Shown here piece by piece: positions 45,254-54,998 of a DNA stretch of 64,000 bases. The DNA comes from Herminiimonas sp. KBW02. GTDB taxonomy: Bacteria > Pseudomonadota > Gammaproteobacteria > Burkholderiales > Burkholderiaceae_D. The notes beneath the pieces are model-generated. The model worked only from the letters and a program-made list of their open reading frames with translations. It was not told the DNA's origin and made no database searches. Position 1 is the first letter of the stretch; each line of letters opens with the position of its first letter. The translations under genes were made by a program, and so were the position numbers. The stretch covers positions 978,719-1,042,718 of the forward strand of contig NZ_QAJP01000004.1 of assembly GCF_003852535.1 (NCBI RefSeq), read 5' to 3'.

Positions 45254-45661
45254 ATGGAAATGAAAATTGGTGAACTTGCCAAACGGACGAGATGTGAGAT
45301 CGTCACCATCCGCTATTACGAAAAGGAAGGACTATTGCCAAAGCCAGCGCGCAGCGACGGCAATTTTCGACTATATAGCAACGCACATGTAGAACGATTG
45401 CAGTTCATCCGCCATTGCCGTTCGCTTGACATGAGACTGGGAGAAATCCAGACATTACTGAACTTCCGGGACAATCCAAATCGGGACTGCAGCGAGGTCA
45501 ATGCGCTCTTGGATGTCCATATCCAAGAGGTCAAAACCCGCGTAGAAGCGCTGTTGAAGTTGGAGAACCAATTGGTCGTATTACGCAAACGGTGTTCAGG
45601 TGTTCGGCATGTAGAAACGTGCGGCATTTTACAAGGACTAACAGGTTGTTCTTGCCATTGA
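45254..45661 (+). CDS. pbrR: MerR-family lead-responsive regulator, PbrR-like
   Basis: 135 residues. The winged-helix DNA-binding head is MKIGELAKRTRCEIVTIRYY, followed by the long dimerisation helix. Cysteines at 79, 114 and 123 match the three-thiolate lead site of PbrR, and the C-terminal CGILQGLTGCSCH adds two more. With metal bound, the dimer untwists the long-spacer promoter of pbrA. The gene is divergent from pbrA with an ATAAGGATG ribosome site. CadR proteins are close relatives, so cadmium response is possible. Confidence 0.92.
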   Translation: MEMKIGELAKRTRCEIVTIRYYEKEGLLPKPARSDGNFRLYSNAHVERLQFIRHCRSLDMRLGEIQTLLNFRDNPNRDCSEVNALLDVHIQEVKTRVEALLKLENQLVVLRKRCSGVRHVETCGILQGLTGCSCH

Positions 45662-45758
45662 ACTTCTGTAGCAGGATCGCTTATCGGTCATCAATCCGCG
45701 GTCAGAGTAGAGAAACTTCCACTCCGGCCGCTTTCCATGACGAAACCAAAGTGCCTAA

Positions 45759-46130
45759 TTACTTTTGAACTAATAGAACAGTTACTATTGCCTCGCCATT
45801 TACATTTTCAACCGTAAATTTCACTTTATCACCGGCTTTAACATTGGAAAGTAGAGCTTTGTCTTTCACTGGAAACGACATTGTCATAGGCCCCATTTCA
45901 ACTGTTGTGCTTTTGATGCGCCCGTGTTTCAAAGTAATATTGTTGCTCTCCTTATTGATGGCTTTGACTTCGCCATCCGCCAAGACTGTCGTGTTCGTTG
46001 TTTTCGCTGGCATGCCATCCATCTTCATACCTGCCATGTCCATACCTTTGCTACCTTGTTCAGCGTAGACATCCACAGCCAACAAAGAAAATCCACAGAC
46101 GGCTACCAGATTTAAAAGCGATTTTTTCAT
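45759..46130 (-). CDS. cusF: Periplasmic copper-binding protein, CusF-like
   Basis: 123 residues from the ATG at 46130 (AAGGAG upstream), with a signal peptide ending VDVYAE and a Met-rich linker (GMDMAGMKMDGMP). The small beta-barrel carries LKHGRI and MGPMTMSFPV, giving the histidine and two methionines of the copper site. The tryptophan that caps copper in E. coli CusF is not present at the expected place. It is the last gene of the cus operon and should hand copper or silver to CusB/CusA. An earlier start at 46205 is unlikely. Confidence 0.87.
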   Translation of the reverse strand: MKKSLLNLVAVCGFSLLAVDVYAEQGSKGMDMAGMKMDGMPAKTTNTTVLADGEVKAINKESNNITLKHGRIKSTTVEMGPMTMSFPVKDKALLSNVKAGDKVKFTVENVNGEAIVTVLLVQK

Positions 46131-46147
46131 TTGATACTCCTTAGTAG

Positions 46148-49100
46148 TTAAATTGATTTGGTTCGTACTGCTAAACGTAATTTGCGTTCTTGAAGCAAAC
46201 GCCATGCCGCTGGAATCACAAAAAGCGACAACAATGGTGCGGTAATCATGCCACCCACCATCGGTGCAGCAATCCTTTGCATTACTTCAGAGCCAGCACC
46301 GCTGCCGAACATAATTGGGATAAGACCGGCCAAGATAACTGCCACTGTCATGGCTTTGGGACGCACACGCAGTACAGCTCCTTCTCGTATCGCTTCCGCA
46401 ATGAGTTGCTTGCTCAGCGGTTGGCCTGACTGCAATTTTTGATTCAAGGAGTTGCGTAGATACACAAGCATCACAACGCCGAACTCAGCCGCCAGTCCCG
46501 CCAATGCAATGAACCCAACCGCAGTCGCCACCGAGACGGCATGACCCAGTAACCACACAAACCAGAAGCCGCCGATAAGTGCGAAAGGCACAGTCAACAT
46601 GAGCAGGAACGCTTCCGAGGTAGAACGGAACGCCAGATACAGAAGAATGAAGATAACCGCCAACGTTAGCGGAATGACGGTTTGTAACTTGGCGACGGCT
46701 CGCTCCAGGTATTCAAACTGTCCCGACCAGCCTATGGAATATCCAGGTGGGAGTTTTACTTCTTTTGCCACTGCTGCCTGCATTGCCTTCACCGCTGTGT
46801 GCAAGTCGGTCCCACGCACATCGACATAGACCCAGCCAGAAAGCCGCGCGTTCTCACTGCGTATCATTGGTGGCCCGTCGGTCACCTTGATGTTCGTAAT
46901 ATCCCCCAGCCTTACCTGCGCACCTCTCTCTGTGACTATAGAAAAATCACGCAATGTTTGCACAGAGTTACGGTAATCCTGAGGGTAGCGGACATTGATA
47001 GGAAAGCGCTGGCGTCCATCCACAACTTCACCAACGTTCTCACCACCAATCGCGGACGAGATAACCGATTGCACGTCCGTCACCGCAAGGCCATATCGCG
47101 CTGCTTTTGCCCGGTCGATATCGACATCGATATAACGCCCACCGCTTACGCGCTCCGCCAATGCAGAAGTCACCCCTGGCACTTTTTTGACGACGGCTTC
47201 GATTTGCGTGGCGATTCTGTCGATTTGGCCTAGGTCGGCACCAGACACCTTCACACCGACTGGTGTCTTGATTCCGGTCGAAAGCATGTCGATACGGTTA
47301 CGGATAGGCGGCACCCAAACATTCGATAGCCCAGGAACCTTGACTATCCGGTCCAATTCTTCAATGAGCTTTGCAGATGTCATACCAGGACGCCATTGGT
47401 CTTTCGGTTTGAACTGAATCGTCGTTTCAAACATCTCCAAAGGTGCAGGGTCGGTTGCAGATTCTGCACGGCCGGCTTTACCAAAGACCGTAGCGACTTC
47501 AGGCACTGTCTTAATGAGGCGGTCTGTCTGCTGCAGCAATTCGCTGGCTTTGGACGCAGACAATCCCGGCAACGCAGAAGGCATGTACAGCAAATCACCT
47601 TCGTCCAGAGGTGGCAGGAACTCGCCACCTAGCTTGGACAGCGGAATCACCGTCAGGACGAGAGCAATAAACGCTATCGCAATCGTCCATTTCGGATGCG
47701 CCAGGCTAGCATTTAACCAAGGCCTATACACTCGTATCAATACGCGATTAATCGGATTCGCAGCCTCGCTCGGGATGCGCCCGCGAATCATGTATCCCAT
47801 CAATACTGGTATCAACGTAATCGCCAGGCCAGCCGCGGCAGCCAAGGTGTAGGTTTTTGTATAGGCCAATGGTGCAAATAGCTTACCCTCCTGCGCTTCC
47901 AGGGCAAATACAGGAATGAAAGATAGCGTAACGATAAGGAGCGAGAAGAACAGCGCTGGCCCAACCTCAATCGCAGACTCTGCAATCAAATCCCATCGCT
48001 CACCCGGGCTAATTTCCTGATTTGGATGTGCGTGCGAATAGGCTTCAAGATGCTTGTGCGCATTCTCAATCATGACAATTGCCGCATCGACCATAGCACC
48101 CACCGCAATCGCGATGCCACCCAACGACATCAAATTAGCATTGACTCCTTGGTATCTCATCACAATGAAAGCCGCGAGCACGCCCAAAGGAAGCGAGATG
48201 ATGGCGACCAAGGCACTACGCAGATGAAATAGAAATATCGCGCAAACCAGTGCGACCACAACAAACTCTTCAATCAGCTTGTCGCGCAGATTGGTCACTG
48301 CCGCGGTAATCAGTTTGGAGCGGTCGTAGGTCGTGACGATTTCCACGCCTTTAGGAAGCGAACTTTGCAAAGTAGCGAGTTTTGCTTTGACTGCTTTGAT
48401 GGTTTCCAGCGCATTCTTACCAGAGCGCATGACGACGACGCCACCAGCAACTTCACCTTCGCCATTCAACTCAGCAATCCCGCGCCGCATTTCAGGCCCA
48501 ATGCGAACTGTCGCGACATCCCGAAGCAACACAGGTGTCCCTGCCTCATTTGCGTTGAGCAGAACATTGCGAAAATCCTCTAGTGAACGCAAATACCCGT
48601 GCGAACGCACCATATATTCTGTCTCAGCCATTTCGACGACCGAACCACCGGATTCCTGATTTGCCTTCGCCAATGCATCAAGCACCTTTGCATGCGAGAT
48701 ACCGAAAGCACGTAACTTGTCCGGGTCGAGGATGACTTGATACTGCTTCACCATGCCTCCGATACTGGCGACCTCGGCCACGTCTGGAACGGTTTTGAGC
48801 TCGAACTTCAGAAACCAGTCGTTCAATGTTCGCAACTGACTGAGGTCGTTTTGCCCAGTTCGGTCGACCAGCGCATATTCAAATACCCAGCCGACTCCAG
48901 TTCCATCCGGCCCAAGTTCTGCGCGTACACCCTGAGGCAAGCGACTTTGCACCTGGCTGATGTACTCCAGCACTCTGGAGCGAGCCCAGTATTGGTCCGT
49001 GGCATCGTCAAAAAGAACATAGACGAATGAGTCACCAAAAAAGGAATAACCCCGAACGGTCTTGGCGCCGGGAACGGCCAACAGCGCCGTAGTTAGTGGG

Positions 49101-49300
49101 TAAGTGACCTGGTCCTCCACTATCTGTGGTGCCTTGCCGGGATACTGAGCGCGAATGATGACTTGCGTGTCTGACAAGTCTGGCAATGCATCCAAAGGCG
49201 TTTTGTTCAACGACCAGAGCCCCCATCCTGCGATGACGAGCGCGGCAAGTAGTACCCAAAATCGATTGGTAATAGACCAGCGAATAATTCGCGCAATCAT
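46148..49300 (-). CDS. cusA: Copper/silver efflux RND transporter, CusA-like
   Basis: Inner membrane heavy-metal RND pump of 1050 residues, normal for the family. It begins [20 protein letters not shown] and has the early [20 protein letters not shown]. The proton-relay segment in TM4 reads [20 protein letters not shown], with a single aspartate, which is the copper/silver (HME4) pattern and differs from the CzcA form found later in the window. Its start overlaps the cusB stop (ATGA). It should expel Cu(I) or Ag(I) from periplasm to outside with CusB and CusC. Confidence 0.93.
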   Translation of the reverse strand: MIARIIRWSITNRFWVLLAALVIAGWGLWSLNKTPLDALPDLSDTQVIIRAQYPGKAPQIVEDQVTYPLTTALLAVPGAKTVRGYSFFGDSFVYVLFDDATDQYWARSRVLEYISQVQSRLPQGVRAELGPDGTGVGWVFEYALVDRTGQNDLSQLRTLNDWFLKFELKTVPDVAEVASIGGMVKQYQVILDPDKLRAFGISHAKVLDALAKANQESGGSVVEMAETEYMVRSHGYLRSLEDFRNVLLNANEAGTPVLLRDVATVRIGPEMRRGIAELNGEGEVAGGVVVMRSGKNALETIKAVKAKLATLQSSLPKGVEIVTTYDRSKLITAAVTNLRDKLIEEFVVVALVCAIFLFHLRSALVAIISLPLGVLAAFIVMRYQGVNANLMSLGGIAIAVGAMVDAAIVMIENAHKHLEAYSHAHPNQEISPGERWDLIAESAIEVGPALFFSLLIVTLSFIPVFALEAQEGKLFAPLAYTKTYTLAAAAGLAITLIPVLMGYMIRGRIPSEAANPINRVLIRVYRPWLNASLAHPKWTIAIAFIALVLTVIPLSKLGGEFLPPLDEGDLLYMPSALPGLSASKASELLQQTDRLIKTVPEVATVFGKAGRAESATDPAPLEMFETTIQFKPKDQWRPGMTSAKLIEELDRIVKVPGLSNVWVPPIRNRIDMLSTGIKTPVGVKVSGADLGQIDRIATQIEAVVKKVPGVTSALAERVSGGRYIDVDIDRAKAARYGLAVTDVQSVISSAIGGENVGEVVDGRQRFPINVRYPQDYRNSVQTLRDFSIVTERGAQVRLGDITNIKVTDGPPMIRSENARLSGWVYVDVRGTDLHTAVKAMQAAVAKEVKLPPGYSIGWSGQFEYLERAVAKLQTVIPLTLAVIFILLYLAFRSTSEAFLLMLTVPFALIGGFWFVWLLGHAVSVATAVGFIALAGLAAEFGVVMLVYLRNSLNQKLQSGQPLSKQLIAEAIREGAVLRVRPKAMTVAVILAGLIPIMFGSGAGSEVMQRIAAPMVGGMITAPLLSLFVIPAAWRLLQERKLRLAVRTKSI

Positions 49301-50790
49301 CGCTTGCCTCCAACCGGTTTCACGCTTTCGAGCAGATAGCCGTCATCGTATTCCTTGAACGAGAACTCAACTTCCTGCCCTGCTTTTATTTCGCTGAATT
49401 GCTCAGGACTTGACTTGTTAAAGTCCATCGTCATCGCCCCCCATTCAAGCTCCGGAATGGGTTTGTGCGACAGGGTCAATGCTTTTGGCGTTACTTTCTC
49501 CACCGTGCCTATGCCCCGGTGAACAGCAGATGCTGCCGGCTGCATTGTCTGGTTGTTTCCAGCAAACTTAGGTAGCACTGACTTCAAGCTTGCTTCCGAA
49601 TCAATAAGGAATTGTCCCGAGGCGACCACTTTCTGCCCCTCATTCAATCCACTCAAAATCTCGGTATCGTTGCCGGTATCTCGGCCAGTCGTAACCACCA
49701 CAGGTTGCATGCTGTTGTTTTCACCAACCACTAGGACGACGGATTGCTTGCCGCTTGCAATCACGGCCTCACTCGGAATCAGAAGCCGCGAAACTGGCTT
49801 CTCAGCATCCAGGCGAACACGCATGAGCATGCCAGGTGTAAGACTGCCATCACGATTATCCAGCTCCAGTCGAGCCTGCAAGGTCCGCGTTGCAGTGCTG
49901 ATACCCGGCAGGATTTCGCGAACCTTGCCGTTATACTTTCTATTCGTGTCCCCGGAGAACATCGCTTCAACCGTCATCCCGGAGCGCACGGCATTGCTGA
50001 GCGTCTCTGGTACCTCTGCTACCAGCCAAACCTTGTTTAAACCAGAAACTTTCGCGATAGTCACACCTGGCGCAACCATCGCGCCATCGCGCACGGACAA
50101 CTCGGTAATAACACCTGTAACTGGCGATGTCAGGGTGTAGTGTTTTTGTGATTGCCCGGTACGGTCCGCCTGATTTATCAATCCGTCCGGGATAGACATC
50201 GCTCGCATTCTTTGTCGAGCGGCTGCCGCCAGTTCGGTATTGCCACCACGTTTGAGTGCCAGATACTCCTCTTGCGGTGCAATCCAGTCGGGAACGAAAA
50301 TAGAAGCAATTGCCTCTCCGCGTTTAATGCGTTGCTGAGGTGAGCGGGCATACAGTTTTTCGATGTATCCCGTCACGCGACTTTGCACGACTTCCGATGC
50401 ACTCTCATCAAACTGAGTCGTGCCGACCATTTCAAATGCATCTCGTACTTCTTCACGTCTTACGGTTGCAAAGCGAATACCGAGATTCTGTTGAAGTGCT
50501 GGACTGACTTTAACCCCACCATCTTCCGAACCTTCATCCGCATAAACCGGAACCAACTGCATATCCATAAAAGGACTTTTGCCAGGCTTATCGAACTTGT
50601 TTCCCGGGACCATGGGGTCATGCCAGTACAGGACTTTGCGCCCCGTCTTTGGGTCAACTTTCCCGGTTGTCGCGCCGGATGTAGTTGCGCCCTCCATATT
50701 TCTTTGTGTCCCGAACCAATACCCGCCAAACACCAGACCAGCACCTGCTAGTACCAAGACAATCGCTTTCAATGCGAATTTTGTTTTCAT
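49297..50790 (-). CDS. cusB: Copper efflux adaptor CusB with fused CusF-like domain
   Basis: 497 residues from the ATG at 50790; the gene overlaps the cusC stop. After an N-terminal anchor or signal ([20 protein letters not shown]) comes the CusB heavy-metal-binding entry [20 protein letters not shown]. Barrel-sandwich and hairpin domains follow. The C-terminal 70 residues are a CusF-like domain: [20 protein letters not shown] and [10 protein letters not shown], with His, Trp and two Met ligands complete. This adaptor therefore carries its own metal chaperone, in addition to the separate CusF downstream. Confidence 0.92.
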   Translation of the reverse strand: MKTKFALKAIVLVLAGAGLVFGGYWFGTQRNMEGATTSGATTGKVDPKTGRKVLYWHDPMVPGNKFDKPGKSPFMDMQLVPVYADEGSEDGGVKVSPALQQNLGIRFATVRREEVRDAFEMVGTTQFDESASEVVQSRVTGYIEKLYARSPQQRIKRGEAIASIFVPDWIAPQEEYLALKRGGNTELAAAARQRMRAMSIPDGLINQADRTGQSQKHYTLTSPVTGVITELSVRDGAMVAPGVTIAKVSGLNKVWLVAEVPETLSNAVRSGMTVEAMFSGDTNRKYNGKVREILPGISTATRTLQARLELDNRDGSLTPGMLMRVRLDAEKPVSRLLIPSEAVIASGKQSVVLVVGENNSMQPVVVTTGRDTGNDTEILSGLNEGQKVVASGQFLIDSEASLKSVLPKFAGNNQTMQPAASAVHRGIGTVEKVTPKALTLSHKPIPELEWGAMTMDFNKSSPEQFSEIKAGQEVEFSFKEYDDGYLLESVKPVGGKR

Positions 50791-52094
50791 TTCATTTCTC
50801 CTGCAGACACCATGTCGTGTGGAACCACGTGATATTCCAGCGCAGCCCAAGTCAGTGCTGCTTCTCTTTCAAGCTCAACTATTTGCAGCCGTCGTTCCAA
50901 CAACATTTTTTTCGCATTGAAAACGGCACTTAGACTGCCGGCACCCGAACGGTAAGCTGCAGTTGCCAGCTCCACCTGCTGTGATGCAGGCGGTAGCAAT
51001 TGCGTATTGAGTTGCACGACACGGGATTTGAGACTTTCCAGAGTGGATGACTGATTCTCGATTTCAGTTTGCAGGTCACGCAATGCCTCTTCGTACTGCA
51101 TCCTGGCTTTGGTACCCAGGGCAGATTTTTCAGCGATGTCGCGATTCTGTTTTTGTGCGCGATTAACCGCTAGAGGAATGCTGATGCCAAAGGACACCAT
51201 GTTTGAGTACTGGCTACCCCGTTGACTATATGACGCTTCGAACGACCAGTCAGGATGGCTTTCGCGTGTCGCGACGGTGCTGTCGGCATCAGCCAGATTG
51301 ACCGCTCGACGCGCAGATAAAAGCATTGGATGATATTTTTCAAGTTCTTCTACTGGCAACCCAGGCACATGTGAGGTCAGTGTAGGCGTCTCGTCCGCGA
51401 CAGTAGCGGCTGGCATGCCGGTCCAACGGCTTAACGCAAGGCGTGCATTTCTTAAATCCTGTGAGTTCTTTCGCGTTGCATCTTCCGCCTGAGAAAGCGT
51501 CAATTGTGCTTGCATCACGTCCGAAGCGCTTACTTTGGCACCACGATGTGCAGCATTCATCGCATTGAGGTCTGCCGCGGCCTCTTTTTCCATTGCGCTG
51601 ACCAATGCCAATGTGCGCTGGCCGTAGAGTACATTGACCCATGCCTTGGCTGCTTCTTCCCTTACCTTGGCAATGGTTTCTAGGTATGTACTTTCTTCCA
51701 TTTCGACAGCGCGTTGGGCACGTTCTGAACGTGCAGCACGCTTATCGGAAGAGACCCATTGCTGTTCGATTCCAATCCTACGCATGGTCATAAAGTCACT
51801 CGTAGTGCTGTAACGGTCGCTACCCGTCACTGGTAGATTGTCGATGCCTACTTTCAGCATCGGGTCTGGTAACTGGTCAGCTTTCGCCGCGGATTCGCGA
51901 CTGGCCGACACGGAAGCATTGGCAGCTTTGGTCAGAGATGACCGCTGCAATGAAAGCCGCAATGCTTCGTTTAATGTAAGCCCGTTAGATTGGGCGTGAA
52001 CAAGAGATGTGCCAACAGTCAGCGCCAGTAAAACGCAGACTCGACAGAGATTGCGCGACTGACAATTCAGTCGCGCGTGGATACGCAAAAACAT
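50787..52094 (-). CDS. cusC: Outer membrane efflux channel of the cus system, CusC-like
   Basis: TolC-family protein of 435 residues from the ATG at 52094 (GGGGGT upstream); 52133 is an alternative start. A signal peptide ends SLVHAQ; there is no lipobox. The two repeats of long helices are visible, for example RQSEDA-like segments and LESLKSRVVQLNTQLLPPAS. It should form the outer membrane exit for CusBA. Its sequence is of the shorter czc/cus-associated TolC group and not the NodT group seen at the left end. The stop overlaps the cusB start (ATGA). Confidence 0.87.
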   Translation of the reverse strand: MFLRIHARLNCQSRNLCRVCVLLALTVGTSLVHAQSNGLTLNEALRLSLQRSSLTKAANASVSASRESAAKADQLPDPMLKVGIDNLPVTGSDRYSTTSDFMTMRRIGIEQQWVSSDKRAARSERAQRAVEMEESTYLETIAKVREEAAKAWVNVLYGQRTLALVSAMEKEAAADLNAMNAAHRGAKVSASDVMQAQLTLSQAEDATRKNSQDLRNARLALSRWTGMPAATVADETPTLTSHVPGLPVEELEKYHPMLLSARRAVNLADADSTVATRESHPDWSFEASYSQRGSQYSNMVSFGISIPLAVNRAQKQNRDIAEKSALGTKARMQYEEALRDLQTEIENQSSTLESLKSRVVQLNTQLLPPASQQVELATAAYRSGAGSLSAVFNAKKMLLERRLQIVELEREAALTWAALEYHVVPHDMVSAGEMK

Positions 52095-52165
52095 ATAACC
52101 CCCAGTAGTAAAGACGAACGCCGACCACGGCACATTGCCGGTCAGCGGAACAACTGAGGGTTAAA

Positions 52166-52543
52166 TCAAATGCGGAGTCGTTGAGTTCGGAGATAAGGCG
52201 GGTCTACGCCTAATTCCAGAGGAGCGCTAGTCCAAGCTGATGCCAAGACGGCAGGAATAATCGGCAGAACGGCCGGAATGATGAAAGAAACGGTGCTTGG
52301 TGTCAGCGAAGGTGCTGTTGCCAAATACTCAAGTGCTTGTTCGGAACCTGATTGTTGTTCAGCACAATGAACTGGCTTTTCGATGTCCATCCCTGCACAT
52401 GGCATGTCACCCGTTGCCATTTCTTGCACCGAAACCAAAGTCTGCGGGCAGACGTAGGCAGCCATTGCTATTCCTGAGGTCAGAACAGTCATGACCAGGA
52501 GCAAGGCAATCGAACGGGAAAATAATGAAAGTGAGCGTTGCAT
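52166..52543 (-). CDS. Small exported protein heading the cus operon
   Basis: 125 residues with a signal or N-terminal membrane segment (SIALLLVMTVLTSGIAMAAY). The mature part has the possible metal ligands VCPQTL, MPCAGMDIEKPVHCAEQQ (Cys, Met and His close together) and a hydrophobic stretch IIPAVLPIIPAVLASAW. No named family is recognised; similar small Cys/Met-containing proteins often precede copper RND genes. It is the first gene of the operon, 71 bp before cusC. A role in periplasmic copper handling is inference. Confidence 0.65.
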   Translation of the reverse strand: MQRSLSLFSRSIALLLVMTVLTSGIAMAAYVCPQTLVSVQEMATGDMPCAGMDIEKPVHCAEQQSGSEQALEYLATAPSLTPSTVSFIIPAVLPIIPAVLASAWTSAPLELGVDPPYLRTQRLRI

Positions 52544-52678
52544 TAGCTGTACTTACAAAGTTTTATATAGTCTAACCTAATTTAATGAAAGAGGAGAAAT
52601 TCAGTGTGATTTAATGCATAGCTTCAAATTCGATCTCTACAGATAGGATAAGGATTCTAGTCGTACATTTTCGAATGA

Positions 52679-52831
52679 ATAACGTCAGGCGAACTAACGA
52701 CTTCGGATAGCGCCTATCCGATCCTGGAGTCAGCAGAAGCAGCAAAAAGCCGATCGCAAACAAAGGCTGAACTGAAGCAGGCCCGAACTAGCGAAGAGCC
52801 ACGAAAATTTGAACAAATATACGGCGGATAA
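52679..52831 (+). pseudogene. C-terminal remnant of a DUF4148 protein
   Basis: The frame opens after an in-frame TGA and reads ITSGELTTSDSAYPILESAE, then AAKSRSQTKAELKQARTSEE and FEQIYGG before TAA. This is the tail pattern of DUF4148 proteins (SRAxVxAELxxAxxxGE repeats with YP). The signal peptide and first repeat are missing and there is no start codon, so it is a truncated gene. It is on the opposite strand to all neighbours and still has a terminator hairpin. Confidence 0.6.
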
Positions 52832-52856
52832 ACACCTCCGAATTTCATATAGAACC

Positions 52857-52882
52857 TGGCCCTTTCAGGCCATTTTCTTTTG
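52857..52882 (+). terminator. Terminator after the DUF4148 remnant
   Basis: TGGCC (52857-52861) and GGCCA (52868-52872) form a short GC-rich stem followed by TTTTCTTTTG on the plus strand. It is probably the original terminator of the decayed gene. Confidence 0.55.
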
Positions 52883-52920
52883 TTCGCTCATCGTTAAGCA
52901 ATGCATTAATAGGGAAACTA

Positions 52921-53346
52921 CTACTTCAAATTTTTGAAAAGATCACTTAATTCCTTATATGTACTCACGGCCTGCTCCATTGCAAATTCATAGCGGATTG
53001 CGGTGGTTGTAAATACTGCTCGTTCCGCATCAAGCTCCACGGTATTGCCATCGATACTCTGTTGATAAGGGGTGCGATATAAAAGTTTAGGTAATACATC
53101 ATTCACGGCAGCTGATGGCGGTAAGGTCGTTGATGGCGCGAGCTTATTTGGCGCTGATAACGTTCGATTTAAGGCCGTCTTAAAATCAATGTCTCGCGCT
53201 TTATAGTTTGGTGTATCCGCATTCGCGATGTTAGAAGCGACGATCTCCAATCGTTTGCTAAACAACCGTACCGATGTTTCCCAGAAGCGATCATCCGAAC
53301 TTTGGTTTCCAATAGGTATGTGCCCCTTGTTTGTAACATTGTCCAT
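52921..53346 (-). CDS. Orphan flagellar basal-body rod protein FlgB-like
   Basis: 141 residues from the ATG at 53346 (AAGGAG upstream), the normal FlgB length. The N-terminal rod signature is clear: RLEIVASNIANADTPNYKAR, then DIDFKTAL; the C-terminal heptad helix FAMEQAVSTYKELSDLFKNL is also typical. FlgB normally forms the proximal rod next to the MS ring, and its gene sits with flgC in a flagellar operon. Here no other flagellar gene is present; it follows the phosphoethanolamine transferase by 11 bp in a metal-resistance island. Whether it works in motility is unknown. Confidence 0.85.
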   Translation of the reverse strand: MDNVTNKGHIPIGNQSSDDRFWETSVRLFSKRLEIVASNIANADTPNYKARDIDFKTALNRTLSAPNKLAPSTTLPPSAAVNDVLPKLLYRTPYQQSIDGNTVELDAERAVFTTTAIRYEFAMEQAVSTYKELSDLFKNLK

Positions 53347-53357
53347 TTGACCGCTCC

Positions 53358-54989
53358 TTATAAACGACGACATTGTCTTAACATGTCCAGCTTTGGCGTG
53401 TAGACAGCATTTTCAATTTCTGTCATGCCAAGAATCGTGTGATAAATGTTGTCATGACTAAACGATTTGGTTTGCAATGACTTCATGCAGTTGGCGTCAA
53501 CTGCCATCCGGCTGCGATACCCTTCCGACATCCATAACAAAAGGGGGATGTTTTTCTGGACATCTGGCGCAAAGTAATACGGTGCGCCATGCAGGAACAA
53601 ACCATTCTCACCAAGCGACTCACCATGGTCAGAGACGTATAGAAATACGGTGTCGTACTTGTCTGACAGGCCTTGGAGCATGCTGATCATTTGGCTAAGA
53701 ACATGATCGGTATAAAGAATTGTGTTGTCGTAGGCGTTATGTATCTCGTCTAGAGAACATGCCCCTAAATCCGTTGTACGACATGCTGGCTTGAAAACTT
53801 CGAAGGCTGCGGGATATCGACGCCAGTATGCTGGCCCATGACTTCCAATTTTGTGTAAGACCATTAGTTGATCTGTCGATTGTTGAGTAATTGATTCCGA
53901 CAATCCGGTGAGCAATATCTCGTCATGGCAGTAGTCCTGTTCACACAACGATGGAGCCATTTGAGGTTGCATAACGACAGTTTTAACCCTGACACAAATT
54001 CCTTTGCAGCCGCTATTATTGTCTCGCCACTCTACTGCGATGCCATTTTTAGATAGTGTATCAAGTAGATTTGTTCTGTTACGCTCGTTGACAACGTCAA
54101 AGTCTTCTCTACCTAATCCAGAAAATATGCAGGGTAATGAAACAGCTGTGGATGTTCCACAACTCGTCATGTTGGTAAAACGATAAAGATTGCTTATCGC
54201 ACTGAGTTTCGGGTTCGTCTGACGCGAATGTCCCATCAGCTGGAAATCGACTGCTCTGGCCGTCTCCCCAATGACGAGGAAGATGAGCAATGGTTTAGAA
54301 CTAGAGGTCGAAATGACGCGATGCGTGTTTCCATCAATATCTGTTACGGCAGAATCTGATGGCCTGGCTTCATGACGTGCATAATTCCAAGCTGCATACA
54401 TCAGATTGCCGGGGTTCATCATGTAACGTACTGATTTTTGCTCTCTTAAGAACGTGGCAAATTTCCCCGATTGAGGCAGTATCGCCACAAGAACAAAGAT
54501 CGCGCCAATCCAAATGAATACGATCCGTTGAAGAGCGTATCTACGAAATGAAATAGGCTGAAATTTGATCTTCCATAGCACCCATGCTGGAGCAAAGCCA
54601 AACACTAAAATATAGGCAAGAAGACGGACATTAAGCAAACCAAATGCTTCGGTTGAGTCTGTTTGCGCGACATTGCGAAACATCTCAAGGTCAATTCCAA
54701 TACCGAAATTGTCGACGAAATAAGCGCTAGAAGAAGCTACGATAATTAAGGTGACGCCTAGCAGCCTCATTGCAGTACGCCCGGGGATCAATAAAAGCAA
54801 GACGGCGTACAACCAGGTAAAAAGCAAAAGCAAAGAAAAAATGAAGGCAGCTCCGGAAAATCCAGATAGCGACATATTTTTCGTGAGCGTCGTCCAAAAT
54901 TGCCAATTACAAAGGGCGACTAAGACGATAGCCGTAGCCGAAGCAAATAAAATGTCCGGATAGGACTTAAGTAATTTGTTCGCAGGCAT
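53358..54989 (-). CDS. eptA: Phosphoethanolamine transferase, EptA-like
   Basis: 543 residues: five N-terminal membrane helices and a periplasmic alkaline-phosphatase-fold domain. It transfers phosphoethanolamine from phosphatidylethanolamine to lipid A, lowering negative charge and giving cationic peptide resistance. Visible active-site pieces are GETARAVDFQLMGH, TSCGTSTAVSLPC with the nucleophilic threonine, HKIGSHGPAYWRRYP and VSDHGESLGENGLFLHG with metal ligands; many cysteines for disulfides are present. It is preceded by a glycosyltransferase gene 9 bp upstream and followed by the orphan flgB. The substrate could be a protein instead of lipid A. Confidence 0.92.
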   Translation of the reverse strand: MPANKLLKSYPDILFASATAIVLVALCNWQFWTTLTKNMSLSGFSGAAFIFSLLLLFTWLYAVLLLLIPGRTAMRLLGVTLIIVASSSAYFVDNFGIGIDLEMFRNVAQTDSTEAFGLLNVRLLAYILVFGFAPAWVLWKIKFQPISFRRYALQRIVFIWIGAIFVLVAILPQSGKFATFLREQKSVRYMMNPGNLMYAAWNYARHEARPSDSAVTDIDGNTHRVISTSSSKPLLIFLVIGETARAVDFQLMGHSRQTNPKLSAISNLYRFTNMTSCGTSTAVSLPCIFSGLGREDFDVVNERNRTNLLDTLSKNGIAVEWRDNNSGCKGICVRVKTVVMQPQMAPSLCEQDYCHDEILLTGLSESITQQSTDQLMVLHKIGSHGPAYWRRYPAAFEVFKPACRTTDLGACSLDEIHNAYDNTILYTDHVLSQMISMLQGLSDKYDTVFLYVSDHGESLGENGLFLHGAPYYFAPDVQKNIPLLLWMSEGYRSRMAVDANCMKSLQTKSFSHDNIYHTILGMTEIENAVYTPKLDMLRQCRRL

Positions 54990-54998
54990 ATATGGAAC

